A stretch of DNA of 64,000 nucleotides from an uncultured Oscillospiraceae bacterium (GTDB lineage Bacteria; Bacillota; Clostridia; Oscillospirales; Oscillospiraceae), in the NCBI GenBank assembly GCA_934654755.1, contig CAKUGQ010000004.1, positions 1 to 64,000 of the forward strand, written 5' to 3'. The stretch's first letter is position 1, and every line of letters starts with the position of its first letter. Under the pieces are notes generated by a model. It saw nothing but the letters and a program-made list of their open reading frames with translations. It ran no database searches and had not been told where the DNA came from. Below are positions 15,036 through 23,082 of this stretch, piece after piece. The translations under genes and the position numbers were made by a program.

Positions 15036-16370
15036 ATGCAAATTCAACTGTCAGACCATTTCACCTACGGCCGCCTGCTGCGTTTTACGCTGCCGTCGAT
15101 CGCCATGATGATCTTTACGTCGATCTACGGTGTCGTAGACGGCTTCTTTGTCTCAAATTACGCCGGGAAAACGCCCTTTGCGGCGGTGAATCTCATCATG
15201 CCGTTTCTGATGATCGTTGCGACCGTCGGCTTCATGTTCGGTACGGGCGGCTCGGCCGTCGTCGCACGCAGCTTCGGCGAGGGCGATACACAGCGCGCAA
15301 ATCGCTGCTTCTCGCTCTTTGTTTACGCCGCTTTCGCCCTGGGCGTGGTCTTTTCGATCCTTGGGATCATTTTCATCCGCCCGATCTCCGAGCTGCTCGG
15401 CGCAGAAGAGGAACTGCTGGAAGGCTGCGTTCTCTACGGACGCATTATCCTGCTCGCGCTGCCGTTTTATGTGCTCCAGCTCCTGTTCCAGAGCTTTTTC
15501 ATCACGGCAGAACGGCCGAAGCTCGGCCTGCTCGTGACCGTGCTCTCGGGCGGAACGAATATGGTGCTCGACGCCGTGCTCGTCCTGCTGCTGCCGCAGG
15601 AGCTGAAGCTCGCAGGCGCAGCCGCCGCAACGGCACTCAGCCAGCTCGTCGGCGGCGCGGTACCGCTGGTGTATTTCTTCCGGAAAAACACCAGCCTGCT
15701 GCAATTGGGCAAAACGAAATTCGACGGGCGTGCACTTCTGAAGGCCTGCACCAACGGCTCGTCGGAGTTTATGAGCAACGTCTCCATGAGCCTTGTCGGT
15801 ATGCTCTACAACGTCCAGCTTATGAAGTACGCAGGAGAAAACGGCATTGCCGCCTACGGCGTAATGATGTACGTCAGCATGATCTTCTCCGGTGCCTTTA
15901 TCGGCTACTGCGTCGGCACGGCGCCGGTCATCAGCTATCACTACGGCGCCCAAAATCGCACGGAGCTGCGAAGCCTGCTTCGCAAAAGCCTGACGCTGAT
16001 CTCGATTTTCGCGCTGAGCATGACCGTCTCGGCAGAGCTTCTGGCGCGGCCTCTGGCGCATATTTTCGTCGGCTACGACGCCGGACTGATGGCACTGACC
16101 GAATCCGGCTTCCGCATATTTGCACTGTCGTTCCTGTTCATGGGCTTTGCCATCTTTGGCTCCGGCTTCTTCACCGCACTGAGCGACGGTTTGACCTCTG
16201 CACTGATCTCCTTCCTGCGAACACTCGTGTTCCAGATCGCCGCCATGCTTCTGCTGCCGCTTCTGTGGAAAATCGACGGCGTATGGGTCTCGATCGTCGT
16301 TGCCGAGTTCATGGCGGTGGTGCTGACCGCGCTGTTCTTCCTCCTGAAACGGAAGGGCTACGGATACTGA
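15036..16370 (+). CDS. MATE family efflux transporter
   Basis: The 444-residue membrane protein has twelve predicted helices in two homologous halves and MATE features such as GVVDGFFVSNYAG in the first helix pair and GTGGSAVVARSFGEGD. MATE proteins export cationic drugs or metabolites using a Na+ or H+ gradient; the substrate here is unknown. The ATG at 15036 follows GGAGGAAATC, and the longer frame to 14946 would cover the promoter. It is monocistronic, with its own promoter and a hairpin shared with the converging small gene. Confidence 0.92.
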   Translation: MQIQLSDHFTYGRLLRFTLPSIAMMIFTSIYGVVDGFFVSNYAGKTPFAAVNLIMPFLMIVATVGFMFGTGGSAVVARSFGEGDTQRANRCFSLFVYAAFALGVVFSILGIIFIRPISELLGAEEELLEGCVLYGRIILLALPFYVLQLLFQSFFITAERPKLGLLVTVLSGGTNMVLDAVLVLLLPQELKLAGAAAATALSQLVGGAVPLVYFFRKNTSLLQLGKTKFDGRALLKACTNGSSEFMSNVSMSLVGMLYNVQLMKYAGENGIAAYGVMMYVSMIFSGAFIGYCVGTAPVISYHYGAQNRTELRSLLRKSLTLISIFALSMTVSAELLARPLAHIFVGYDAGLMALTESGFRIFALSFLFMGFAIFGSGFFTALSDGLTSALISFLRTLVFQIAAMLLLPLLWKIDGVWVSIVVAEFMAVVLTALFFLLKRKGYGY

Positions 16371-16427
16371 GCCGAGCTGCAAAACGACGCGTCGATGACG
16401 CCAAAGACACCCGGACAAGTGAACGGA

Positions 16428-16461
16428 AATGCTCCCGGAACCGCAGGGCTCCGGGAGCATT
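16428..16461. terminator. Bidirectional hairpin after the MATE gene
   Basis: A 12-bp stem AATGCTCCCGGA / TCCGGGAGCATT. The U-tracts are short on both strands. Confidence 0.7.
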
Positions 16462-16465
16462 GTGC

Positions 16466-16681
16466 TTATTCCTTTGTCTCCACCGGCTCGGCAGGCTTGG
16501 CCTCATCGGCTGCGGTCTGCTGTGCCTCGGGTTCGGGCTTCTTTTCGTCGTCGGAATTGGCCCAATCGCTTGCCTTTTCCACACCGGCCGCTGCGGTTTT
16601 AATCAGCGTTTTGCCAAGGTCGCGGAATGCGTGCCCCAGACCGACGCCCGTCTTTTTCCAGTTTTCTTTCAGTTCGCTCAT
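16466..16681 (-). CDS. Small conserved-type hypothetical protein
   Basis: The 71-residue protein has an N-terminal amphipathic helix (MSELKENWKKTGVGLGHAFRD) and an acidic Glu/Pro/Ala tail. No membrane segment is present. Short proteins with this LKxxWKxTGxGLGxAF start recur in Clostridia without known function. GGAAGGGGG lies about ten bases upstream. It has its own strong promoter and converges on the MATE gene. Confidence 0.75.
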   Translation of the reverse strand: MSELKENWKKTGVGLGHAFRDLGKTLIKTAAAGVEKASDWANSDDEKKPEPEAQQTAADEAKPAEPVETKE

Positions 16682-16713
16682 GATTGCATGACCCCCTTCC
16701 GGTCTTTTTATTC

Positions 16714-16742
16714 AGTATAGCGCCTGGCACGCCGTTTGTCAA
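16714..16742 (-). promoter_or_regulatory. Promoter of the 71-residue protein gene
   Basis: On the minus strand TTGACA (16742-16737), 17 bp, TATACT (16719-16714). Confidence 0.85.
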
Positions 16743-16777
16743 GTCGCGCGTGCAGAGCGCTTTTTCCTATTTTTCGG

Positions 16778-16806
16778 TTGACTTTCGCATCAAAAAGGGG
16801 TATTCT
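16778..16806 (+). promoter_or_regulatory. Promoter of the Dabb/GIY-YIG operon
   Basis: TTGACT (16778-16783), 17 bp, TATTCT (16801-16806). Confidence 0.75.
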
Positions 16807-16834
16807 AAGGAAAAAGAATTCGGAGGAAGCCATT

Positions 16835-17119
16835 ATGATCCGGCACATCGTTTTCTGGAAGTTTCGCGAGGGTACGCAGGCGGAGGCGGAGGCGTTTCTC
16901 ACGCAGCTGCAGGGACTTTTCGGCATCATTCCGGAATTGAAAGCCGTCTGCGTGCGGCGCAGCGCCGTCGCAGGCGCAGAGTATGACGCCGCGCTGGAAG
17001 CGGACTTTGATTCTCTTGAGGCACTGCAGCGTTATCTGGGCGACCCGCGTCACCGTGCCGTCAGCGCTCTGTGCAAAGCCATCCGCACCGACCGCCGGAG
17101 CATTGATATTGAGCTGTGA
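16835..17119 (+). CDS. Dabb (stress-responsive alpha/beta-barrel) domain protein
   Basis: The 94-residue single-domain protein starts MIRHIVFWKFREGT, the standard opening of the Dabb dimeric ferredoxin-like fold. It continues with a glycine-poor helix and VSALCKAIRTDRRSIDIEL. The family has varied or unknown roles. CGGAGGAAG precedes the ATG at 16835. The stop overlaps the GTG of the next gene (GTGA), the first of a run of overlapping genes to 18280. Confidence 0.85.
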   Translation: MIRHIVFWKFREGTQAEAEAFLTQLQGLFGIIPELKAVCVRRSAVAGAEYDAALEADFDSLEALQRYLGDPRHRAVSALCKAIRTDRRSIDIEL

Positions 17120-17421
17120 GTTGGTATATTTACATTCTGGAGTGTAAGGACGGTTCTTTCTACACCGGCATGACGGACGACCCGGAGCGCCGTCTGGCCG
17201 CGCACCGCGCCGGAAAGGGCGCAAAATACACCCGCGGACGAGCGCCGCTGACGCTTGTCTACACGGAGCTCTGCGGCGACCGCTCCGCCGCACTGCGCCG
17301 GGAGGCCGCCGTCAAACGGCTCACACACGAGCAGAAGCATATGCTGATCGCACAGCACTGCGAGAGGCAGGACATTTCCGCGCCTGATCGTCAGGACACG
17401 GGGAAAGGAGAATGGCTATGA
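17116..17421 (+). CDS. GIY-YIG nuclease-superfamily protein (UPF0213/YhbQ-like)
   Basis: The 101-residue protein opens with WYIYILECKDGSFYTGMTDD, the GIY-YIG core (YIYIL...YTGMT), followed by ERRLAAHRAGKGAKYTRGRAPL with the catalytic-type Arg and the later Glu in ALRREAAVK. YhbQ-type proteins are stand-alone nucleases with roles in DNA maintenance in some species. It starts with GTG overlapping the upstream stop. The C-terminal ~20 residues are extra. Confidence 0.88.
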   Translation: MSWYIYILECKDGSFYTGMTDDPERRLAAHRAGKGAKYTRGRAPLTLVYTELCGDRSAALRREAAVKRLTHEQKHMLIAQHCERQDISAPDRQDTGKGEWL

Positions 17422-17828
17422 ACTGTCTGCGATGCGGCAGGCGTATCGCTGAGGGACGCACATTTTGCGACGAGTGCGAAAAAATCGCAGGCGTACCCCT
17501 GGAGGAAAACGCATATCTTTCAAGCAGGGTCGTTTTGAATCCGCCGCGCGCCGACGCCGAGCGCTCAAAAGCCGAACCAACGCCGGCGCAAACAAAATCG
17601 GCCGAAATAAAGCGGCAGCTTCGCACTCTGAAACGTGCGTGCGCCATCATGACGGTCGCCTGCCTTCTGTTTGCGCTCCTGTGCTGCGCGCTGACCTGGC
17701 TCCTGCTGCGCGACGGCGCGAATCATCAGCCGACCGGACCGCGTATTGATCCGTCACTGGGCAGCGAAAGCACCCAGCCAGACAATGACAACACAAGCGG
17801 CTCTTTTACGGAGGAGGCAAACACATGA
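17418..17828 (+). CDS. Zinc-ribbon membrane protein of unknown function
   Basis: The 136-residue protein has an N-terminal zinc ribbon (CLRCGRRI...FCDECEK, two CxxC pairs), a basic linker and a single membrane helix (about 80-100). A Ser/Thr/Asp-rich, presumably extracellular tail follows. The second ATG (17418) is preferred since AAAGGAG is seven bases upstream; the ATG at 17412 is too close. It overlaps both neighbours and is likely coexpressed with the following 4-TM gene. Confidence 0.75.
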   Translation: MNCLRCGRRIAEGRTFCDECEKIAGVPLEENAYLSSRVVLNPPRADAERSKAEPTPAQTKSAEIKRQLRTLKRACAIMTVACLLFALLCCALTWLLLRDGANHQPTGPRIDPSLGSESTQPDNDNTSGSFTEEANT

Positions 17829-18280
17829 ATCTTTACCCCGGCTTCGACCGCGCTGCACGGATCTCCGCGATTGTCGCGTCTCTGGCGTTTCCCGCCTGGA
17901 TCCTGTGCGTCATCTTTGGGCGCGGCGCTCTGTCCGTCCCGGCATTGGCCGCTTATTACGCCTGCCTTGCGGCGATGCTTGTGTGCCTGTGCATCATCGG
18001 CCGCAATACGCGCCGCCTTGCAGGGCAGTTCCCCCGCTCATCGAAAAAAATGCGCATTTTCCGCGTCACTACCTTTACACTCTGGCTGCTTGCGACGATT
18101 TGCGGCCTGGCCGTCCCGACAACCGTACTGCTTGCCTGCTCCGGAGCCGGCGGCGCGGCGCGGCTGATCTGTGCCCTGAGCCTTCCCCTAGCCGTGATCG
18201 GCTGGCTTGGCGTTCTGATGGGCTATCGGCGGCGTCATCAGGCTGCGCTCTATGAGCAAAACCGCCGCCCGCAGCAATAA
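17825..18280 (+). CDS. Four-helix membrane protein of unknown function
   Basis: The 151-residue protein has four hydrophobic segments (about 12-32, 40-60, 82-104 and 112-130) and a basic cytoplasmic tail. Its ATG overlaps the previous stop (ATGA). I recognise no family. Operon position suggests it works with the zinc-ribbon protein. Confidence 0.7.
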   Translation: MNLYPGFDRAARISAIVASLAFPAWILCVIFGRGALSVPALAAYYACLAAMLVCLCIIGRNTRRLAGQFPRSSKKMRIFRVTTFTLWLLATICGLAVPTTVLLACSGAGGAARLICALSLPLAVIGWLGVLMGYRRRHQAALYEQNRRPQQ

Positions 18281-18322
18281 CCGATGCTCCGCGCGCGGCT
18301 GAAACGCCGTCCCTTCAGGCAT

Positions 18323-18360
18323 CGGAAAGCCGGCAAGTCAAATGACCTGCCGGCTTTCCG
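18323..18360 (+). terminator. Hairpin after the 16835-18280 operon
   Basis: A long stem CGGAAAGCCGGCA / TGCCGGCTTTCCG is extended inward by GTCA/TGAC. It can serve both the operon and the converging microprotein gene. Confidence 0.75.
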
Positions 18361-18398
18361 TGCAATTTGAAGCGTTCCGGATTGGTTTTGTTCGGGAT

Positions 18399-18575
18399 TT
18401 ACATCTCGACGTCGGCCAGATCCTCCGGCTCGCAGTCGCAATCCTCGCAGCACTTGCAGCCGGGGAGGAGCTTCTTCAGCGCATCCCAGTAGCGAATCAG
18501 CGCAACGGCAACGGCTGCCGCAACAACGACACCGCCGACGATGCCGAGGATGGTCTTCAGATTGGCGTTTTTCAT
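18399..18575 (-). CDS. 58-residue membrane microprotein with Cys-rich acidic tail
   Basis: Translation gives MKNANLKTILGIVGGVVVAA... with one membrane helix (about 8-27), a short basic segment and a tail GCKCCEDCDCEPEDL with five cysteines among acidic residues. The ATG has AAGGAGGG eight bases upstream and a consensus promoter, so it is very likely a real gene. Function is unknown. The cysteine cluster could bind a metal or form disulfides, depending on topology (inference). Confidence 0.8.
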   Translation of the reverse strand: MKNANLKTILGIVGGVVVAAAVAVALIRYWDALKKLLPGCKCCEDCDCEPEDLADVEM

Positions 18576-18614
18576 ATGGTATGCCCTCCTTATTTTTTAC
18601 TTGCTGATGTGAAT

Positions 18615-18643
18615 AGTATATCCTCTTTTTCCGTGCTTGGCAA
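18615..18643 (-). promoter_or_regulatory. Promoter of the 58-residue microprotein gene
   Basis: On the minus strand TTGCCA (18643-18638), 17 bp, TATACT (18620-18615). Confidence 0.8.
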
Positions 18644-18670
18644 GTCTTTTTTCCCCGGTTCGGGAAAAAT

Positions 18671-19192
18671 TTACACGCGCGTCACAAGCCGCTCCGGAAG
18701 CGGCGGCAGCTCGCGGTATTCGCCGGACGGCAGACCAAGGATGCAGTGACCCACGCCGCGCCATTGTCCCTCGACGCCCCACCGCTTCAGCAGAGCACGG
18801 CCCTCGGGCAGTTCAAATTCCTCATATGCACGGTGAATCCAGCACGAACCGACGCCGAGACTCGCGGCAGCATTCATCATATTGCCCAGCACAAGCGAAC
18901 CGTCCTCCACGCCGGTAGCGACGTCCGCGCGCACCAGAACGACGCAGACCGTCGGCGCTCCGTAGAAGGGATGCAGCTCCGGCTTTCCCATGATGCGCGC
19001 GTTAAGCGCCTCCAGCTCCGCAATCTCCTCCGGCTTTTGCAGCACGACGATATGCCACGGGCGGCGGCACATCGCGCTCGGCGCGTGGAGCCCGGCGGCC
19101 AGAATCTGCTTCAGAGCCGCATCGGAGATCTGCTCCGGCAGAAAGCTGCGGCAGCTTCTGCGGTGGGTCAGGGTTTGGATCGTTTCGTTCAT
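18671..19192 (-). CDS. Nitroreductase-family flavoprotein
   Basis: The 173-residue protein has the FMN-binding opening THRRSCRSFLPEQISDAAL, the HAPSAMCRRPWHIVVL loop, and the late G-x-GSCWIHRAYEEF and HCILGLPSGE segments typical of NADPH-dependent nitro/flavin reductases. The substrate is not predictable. Of two adjacent ATGs the second (19192) is better spaced from AGGAGG. It lies 11 bp downstream of birA in the same orientation, probably in one operon. Confidence 0.88.
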   Translation of the reverse strand: MNETIQTLTHRRSCRSFLPEQISDAALKQILAAGLHAPSAMCRRPWHIVVLQKPEEIAELEALNARIMGKPELHPFYGAPTVCVVLVRADVATGVEDGSLVLGNMMNAAASLGVGSCWIHRAYEEFELPEGRALLKRWGVEGQWRGVGHCILGLPSGEYRELPPLPERLVTRV

Positions 19193-19203
19193 CATATTCC
19201 TCC

Positions 19204-19995
19204 TTAAACATAATCACCGTCTTCGTTGCGGATCGACGCTTCTCCGGTCGAGATCGTCTCCTCCGTGCCGTCGTCATAGCGCACGCGCAGTGCGCCGCAG
19301 TCATCCAGTCCGATGGCCAGTGCCGGACGCGTCTGGTCGCCGCGAAGGACCAGCACACGCCGCCCGACAGTGACGCAGGCAGCGGCATACTCCGTCATAT
19401 ACGCCTCGCAATTCCCCCGCAGCGCTTCCCGTGCAGCGCCCAGCTCGCGCAAAAGCGCGGCGGCAAGGACATTTTCGTCCGTCACGCGACCCGTTTCAAG
19501 CAGCAGCGAGGTCGCTTTGCCGCGCAGCTCCGGTGCAAATACGGGCGTATTTACATTGATCCCGATGCCGATCACGGCGGCGTTGATCCCGTTCGAACCG
19601 CTCAATAGCTCCGTCAAAATGCCGCAGAGCTTTTTGCCTCCGAGCAGGAGATCGTTTCGCCACTTAATCTGTGTCTCGACTCCGCAGACGGCGCCCAAAG
19701 CGCGGCGCACGGCAACCGCGGCCAGCGCCGTCAGACAAAAAAGCCGGTCGCAGGCCTCCGGACGCCACAGGATGGACACATACATTCCGCCCGGCGGCGA
19801 AGCGAAGCTGCGTCCGAGGCGGCCACGGCCGGACGTTTGGCAACGCGCAAACACGGCGCTTCCCTCCGGCACGCCCTCTGCAGCCAGACGCTTGAGCTGC
19901 GCATTCGTCGAATCCGTTTCCGCCAGAACGACAGGGTAAACGGCTCCGTATGGCAAATAAGTTTCTAAAATTTCCTGCGAAAGTGCCGTTTCCAT
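19204..19995 (-). CDS. birA: Biotin-[acetyl-CoA-carboxylase] ligase
   Basis: The enzyme activates biotin to biotinyl-AMP and transfers it to carboxyl carrier proteins. The 263-residue monofunctional form lacks the N-terminal DNA-binding domain of E. coli BirA, so it should not repress biotin genes. Visible motifs are AETDSTNAQLKR, the biotinyl-AMP loop TSGRGRLGRSFASPPGGMYVSI, and the KWRNDLLLGGKKLCGIL lysine region, then IGIGINVN. GGGAGGAAGC precedes the ATG at 19995. Its promoter overlaps that of csaB. Confidence 0.93.
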   Translation of the reverse strand: METALSQEILETYLPYGAVYPVVLAETDSTNAQLKRLAAEGVPEGSAVFARCQTSGRGRLGRSFASPPGGMYVSILWRPEACDRLFCLTALAAVAVRRALGAVCGVETQIKWRNDLLLGGKKLCGILTELLSGSNGINAAVIGIGINVNTPVFAPELRGKATSLLLETGRVTDENVLAAALLRELGAAREALRGNCEAYMTEYAAACVTVGRRVLVLRGDQTRPALAIGLDDCGALRVRYDDGTEETISTGEASIRNEDGDYV

Positions 19996-20017
19996 GCTTC
20001 CTCCCATGCAAAAGCGC

Positions 20018-20046
20018 TTGCCATTACCAAACGAATGGTGTATAAT
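20018..20046 (+). promoter_or_regulatory. csaB promoter
   Basis: TTGCCA (20018-20023), 17 bp, TATAAT (20041-20046). Confidence 0.8.
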
Positions 20047-20054
20047 ACAGTGGT

Positions 20055-20083
20055 ATTATAGGCTGTTTGCCGAAAAAATGCAA
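20055..20083 (-). promoter_or_regulatory. birA promoter, facing the csaB promoter
   Basis: On the minus strand TTGCAT (20083-20078), 17 bp, TATAAT (20060-20055). The two -10 boxes are 8 bp apart and the transcripts must cross, so simultaneous occupancy is unlikely. Confidence 0.7.
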
Positions 20084-20102
20084 GACCGAAGGAGGCGCCG
20101 GT

Positions 20103-21599
20103 ATGAATATTCTCTACCTGTATTCGGATACGGCAAGCGCCGCGCTTCCTGCCGGTCTTTCGGGTCATGCACTTGCGGCATCCCGACTCGGAGACGCGGC
20201 CGCACTGCATGAACGGGAGCATTTTTCGCTGCTGCTCTCCTGCGGAGCCTTCGCCGCGAAAGCGGCGCAAACGCTGCGCAAAAACCTCGGCCTTCCGGCT
20301 GCTTCACTGGTCACGGCAGACGACCGTCCCGGGCTGCGGCGTCTCGGCCGCCGAAAGCTCGATGCATGGCTCTGCACCGACGATGCGCTTGCGGACAATT
20401 TGCTGTGCGCAGGTGCTGACCCCTACCGCGTACTGCGCTGCGCAGGCATCTCCGAGCTCGGGACGCTCTGCGAGCGCGTGCTGCGGCGTGCCGCGCGGCC
20501 GAAAGGTCGTGACGGCGTCCTGATCTGCGGCGCCTACGGAAAACACAACGGCGGTGACAACGCCATCCTGAGCGCTATCGTTTCGCAGCTCCGCGAACTG
20601 GATCCCGACCTTCCGATCTGTGCACTCAGCCGTCGTCCCCGTGAGACGGCCCGCAGCGCGGGCATTCGCTCGATCTTCATTTTTAATCTCTGGAAAAGTG
20701 CGCGCTATCTACGCACGACAAGGCTCTACCTTAGCGGCGGCGGTACGCTGATGCAGGACGCTACAAGTACGCGATCACTGCTATTTTACCTGCTGAGCCT
20801 CCGTCAGGCCAAGCGCGCAGGCTGCCGCACCATGCTCTACGGCTGCGGTATCGGTCCGCTGCTGCGTGAGCGCAACCGGCGGCGCGTCGGTCGCACGCTC
20901 AACAGCTGCGCCGAAGTGATCGCCGTCCGCGACCGCTATTCCGAGGATTTTCTGCGTTTCCTCGGCGTAAGCCTCCCGCTCATCCGACTGACGGCCGACC
21001 CTGCGCTCCGGATCACCCCGCCGGAGGCGGATGAAGCGTGGCTGCGCACCTGCGGTCTTGAGCCGGGCAAGCGTTACGCCCTCATCGCTTTGCGCCCGTG
21101 GGACGGCTTTGCCGCCCATATTGACGACTTTGCGGCAGCTGCCGACCATCTCTACACGGCGCACGGCTGCATCCCCGTGCTGTATGCCCTGGAACCCGAG
21201 CGCGACGAGCCTGCCCTGCAAAGCGTCGCTGCAAGGATCCGCGTTCCTTACCTGTCCCTCCGCTCCGGAGGCTATGATCTGCGGGAGCTGGCGCTTGTGG
21301 GCCGTATGTCCGTCGTGTTGTCGATGCGGCTGCATGCGCTGGTGTTCGCCGCCGGACAGAACGTGCCGCTTGTGGGTGTGGTCTATGACCCGAAGGTCAG
21401 CAGCTTTCTCGACTATCTCGGCTGCGGCGGCTATCTTTCTCTGCATGACGTCAGCACGGACACGCTCTTCCGACTCATTGACGAGGCGATTGACCGCACG
21501 CCCGATGAAACGGGCTATCGGCGGCTACGCGAACTCGCCGGAGAGAACTCACGCCTTGCCGCAGAGCTTTTGAAGGACACGCAAACACGCAAATCATAG
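20103..21599 (+). CDS. csaB: Polysaccharide pyruvyl transferase, CsaB family, with N-terminal extension
   Basis: CsaB adds pyruvate ketals to the cell-wall polymer that anchors SLH-domain proteins. The C-terminal ~370 residues carry the family motifs: GAYGKHNGGDNAIL, YLSGGGTLMQDATSTRSLLFY, RDRYSEDFLRFLG, and a late SMRLHALVFAAGQNVPLVGVVYDPK. The 498-residue length exceeds the usual ~360 because of a roughly 125-residue head beginning MNILYLYSDTASAALP, which looks like a degenerate Rossmann/glycosyltransferase-B half. GGAGG lies about nine bases before the ATG. The next gene follows after 37 bp. Confidence 0.88.
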   Translation: MNILYLYSDTASAALPAGLSGHALAASRLGDAAALHEREHFSLLLSCGAFAAKAAQTLRKNLGLPAASLVTADDRPGLRRLGRRKLDAWLCTDDALADNLLCAGADPYRVLRCAGISELGTLCERVLRRAARPKGRDGVLICGAYGKHNGGDNAILSAIVSQLRELDPDLPICALSRRPRETARSAGIRSIFIFNLWKSARYLRTTRLYLSGGGTLMQDATSTRSLLFYLLSLRQAKRAGCRTMLYGCGIGPLLRERNRRRVGRTLNSCAEVIAVRDRYSEDFLRFLGVSLPLIRLTADPALRITPPEADEAWLRTCGLEPGKRYALIALRPWDGFAAHIDDFAAAADHLYTAHGCIPVLYALEPERDEPALQSVAARIRVPYLSLRSGGYDLRELALVGRMSVVLSMRLHALVFAAGQNVPLVGVVYDPKVSSFLDYLGCGGYLSLHDVSTDTLFRLIDEAIDRTPDETGYRRLRELAGENSRLAAELLKDTQTRKS

Positions 21600-21636
21600 A
21601 AAAATAACATATAGAAAACGATCTGGAGGACATTGC

Positions 21637-22908
21637 ATGGAACCCTATGCACAGCTTTCCCCGGCACAGCGTCGTACGGAATACGACGCGCTCATGGCCC
21701 GTTACAGGGCGTATCAGGCACAGAAGCTCTCGCTGAATATGGCGCGCGGCAAGCCCGGAAGGGCACAGCTCGACATGGTAAGCGATCTTCTGACCGCGCT
21801 GACCGATCCGGCCGACTGCTTCGACGAGGGCACCGACGTCCGCAACTACGGCAGCCTGCTCGGTATCCCCTCTGCGCGCCGCCTGTTTGCCGAGCTGCTC
21901 GGCTGTAAGCCGGAGCAGGTGCTCGTCGGCGGCAACGCCAGCCTGACCCTGATGCACGACCTGATCTGCAAGGCCTATACCCACGGTCTGCTGCACTCGC
22001 CGCGTCCGTGGTGCAAGGAATCGAGCGTCCGCTTCCTCTGTCCCGCTCCCGGCTACGACCGTCATTTCGCCATTTCCGCCGCTTTCGGCATGGAGTTGAT
22101 CCCCATTGCCATGACGCCGGAGGGTCCGGATATGGACGCCGTGGAGCGCTACATCCGCGATCCCGCCGTCAAGGGTATGTGGTGCGTACCGAAATACTCC
22201 AACCCGCAGGGCATTGTTTACTCCGACCGTACCGTCGAGCGCATTGCCGCGCTGCGTCCTGCCGCGCCGGACTTTGCGCTGATGTGGGACAACGCTTACT
22301 GCGTCCACGATTTCTATGAATACGTCCCCTTCCGTGATATTCTCTCGCTCTGCCGAGAGGCCGGCCGTGCAGACATGGTCTATGAATTTGCGTCCACATC
22401 GAAGGTCACCTTCCCCGGCGCGGGTATTTCCGCAATGGCAACCAGCGAGGACAACCTGAGCTATCTGGAAAAGCTGCTTGGTGTGCAGGTCATCAGCTAT
22501 GACAAAGTCAATCAGCTCCGCCATGTGCGTTACCTGAAAGACAAGGCGCATACGCTGGAATTGATGCGGCGTCATGCCGAGATTCTGCGGCCGAAATTTG
22601 AAGTCGTATTAAAAGCGCTGGACGCGATTCGTCCGTTGGGGATTGCACGTTGGGAAACGCCGCGCGGCGGATACTTCGTCTCCTGCGACGCTATGCCGGG
22701 CACGGCCAAACGCGTCGTTGGCCTGATGAAGGATGCCGGCGTCGTGATGACCGGAGCGGGCGCCACCTGGCCGAACGGGCACGACCCTGAGGACAGCAAC
22801 ATCCGTATTGCACCGTCGCTCCCACCGGTCGCAGAGCTTCAGACCGCGATGGAAATCTTCACGCTCTGCCTGCGCATCGCCGCGCTCGGAAAACTGGGAC
22901 TGGAGTAA
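21637..22908 (+). CDS. PLP-dependent aminotransferase, aspartate aminotransferase/MocR-like type
   Basis: The 423-residue fold-type I enzyme matches the Clostridia aspartate aminotransferase family with an unusual N-terminus (LNMARGKP..., substrate-binding region). The cofactor residues visible are MWDNAY and the Schiff-base lysine in FASTSKVTFPGAG. GGNASLTLMHDL forms the phosphate loop and the C-terminal NIRIAPSLPP holds the carboxylate-binding Arg. It likely makes aspartate from oxaloacetate and glutamate. A TGGAGGACATTGC ribosome site precedes the ATG, and it may be cotranscribed with csaB. Confidence 0.88.
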   Translation: MEPYAQLSPAQRRTEYDALMARYRAYQAQKLSLNMARGKPGRAQLDMVSDLLTALTDPADCFDEGTDVRNYGSLLGIPSARRLFAELLGCKPEQVLVGGNASLTLMHDLICKAYTHGLLHSPRPWCKESSVRFLCPAPGYDRHFAISAAFGMELIPIAMTPEGPDMDAVERYIRDPAVKGMWCVPKYSNPQGIVYSDRTVERIAALRPAAPDFALMWDNAYCVHDFYEYVPFRDILSLCREAGRADMVYEFASTSKVTFPGAGISAMATSEDNLSYLEKLLGVQVISYDKVNQLRHVRYLKDKAHTLELMRRHAEILRPKFEVVLKALDAIRPLGIARWETPRGGYFVSCDAMPGTAKRVVGLMKDAGVVMTGAGATWPNGHDPEDSNIRIAPSLPPVAELQTAMEIFTLCLRIAALGKLGLE

Positions 22909-22940
22909 CCGTTTCTCAAAAAACATTGTTACATAGAAAA

Positions 22941-22967
22941 GAGCCGCCCGTCGGGCGGCTCTTTTTT
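22941..22967 (+). terminator. Terminator of the csaB-aminotransferase unit
   Basis: GAGCCGCCC / GGGCGGCTC with a GTC loop and six T residues. Confidence 0.92.
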
Positions 22968-23030
22968 ATCATCGAGACGAGGATAAGCTCGAGCTGCGGC
23001 AGGCATTCCGAGTGCAGCTGTCAAAGTGAA

Positions 23031-23061
23031 AAACCGACCCGCGAAAACCGCGGGTCGGTTT
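23031..23061 (-). terminator. Terminator of the ribosomal protein operon
   Basis: A 13-bp stem AAACCGACCCGCG / CGCGGGTCGGTTT with a 5-nt loop is followed on the minus strand by TTTTT. It lies 22 bp after rplQ. Confidence 0.92.
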
Positions 23062-23082
23062 GTACTGCATCAAATCGGTTAA

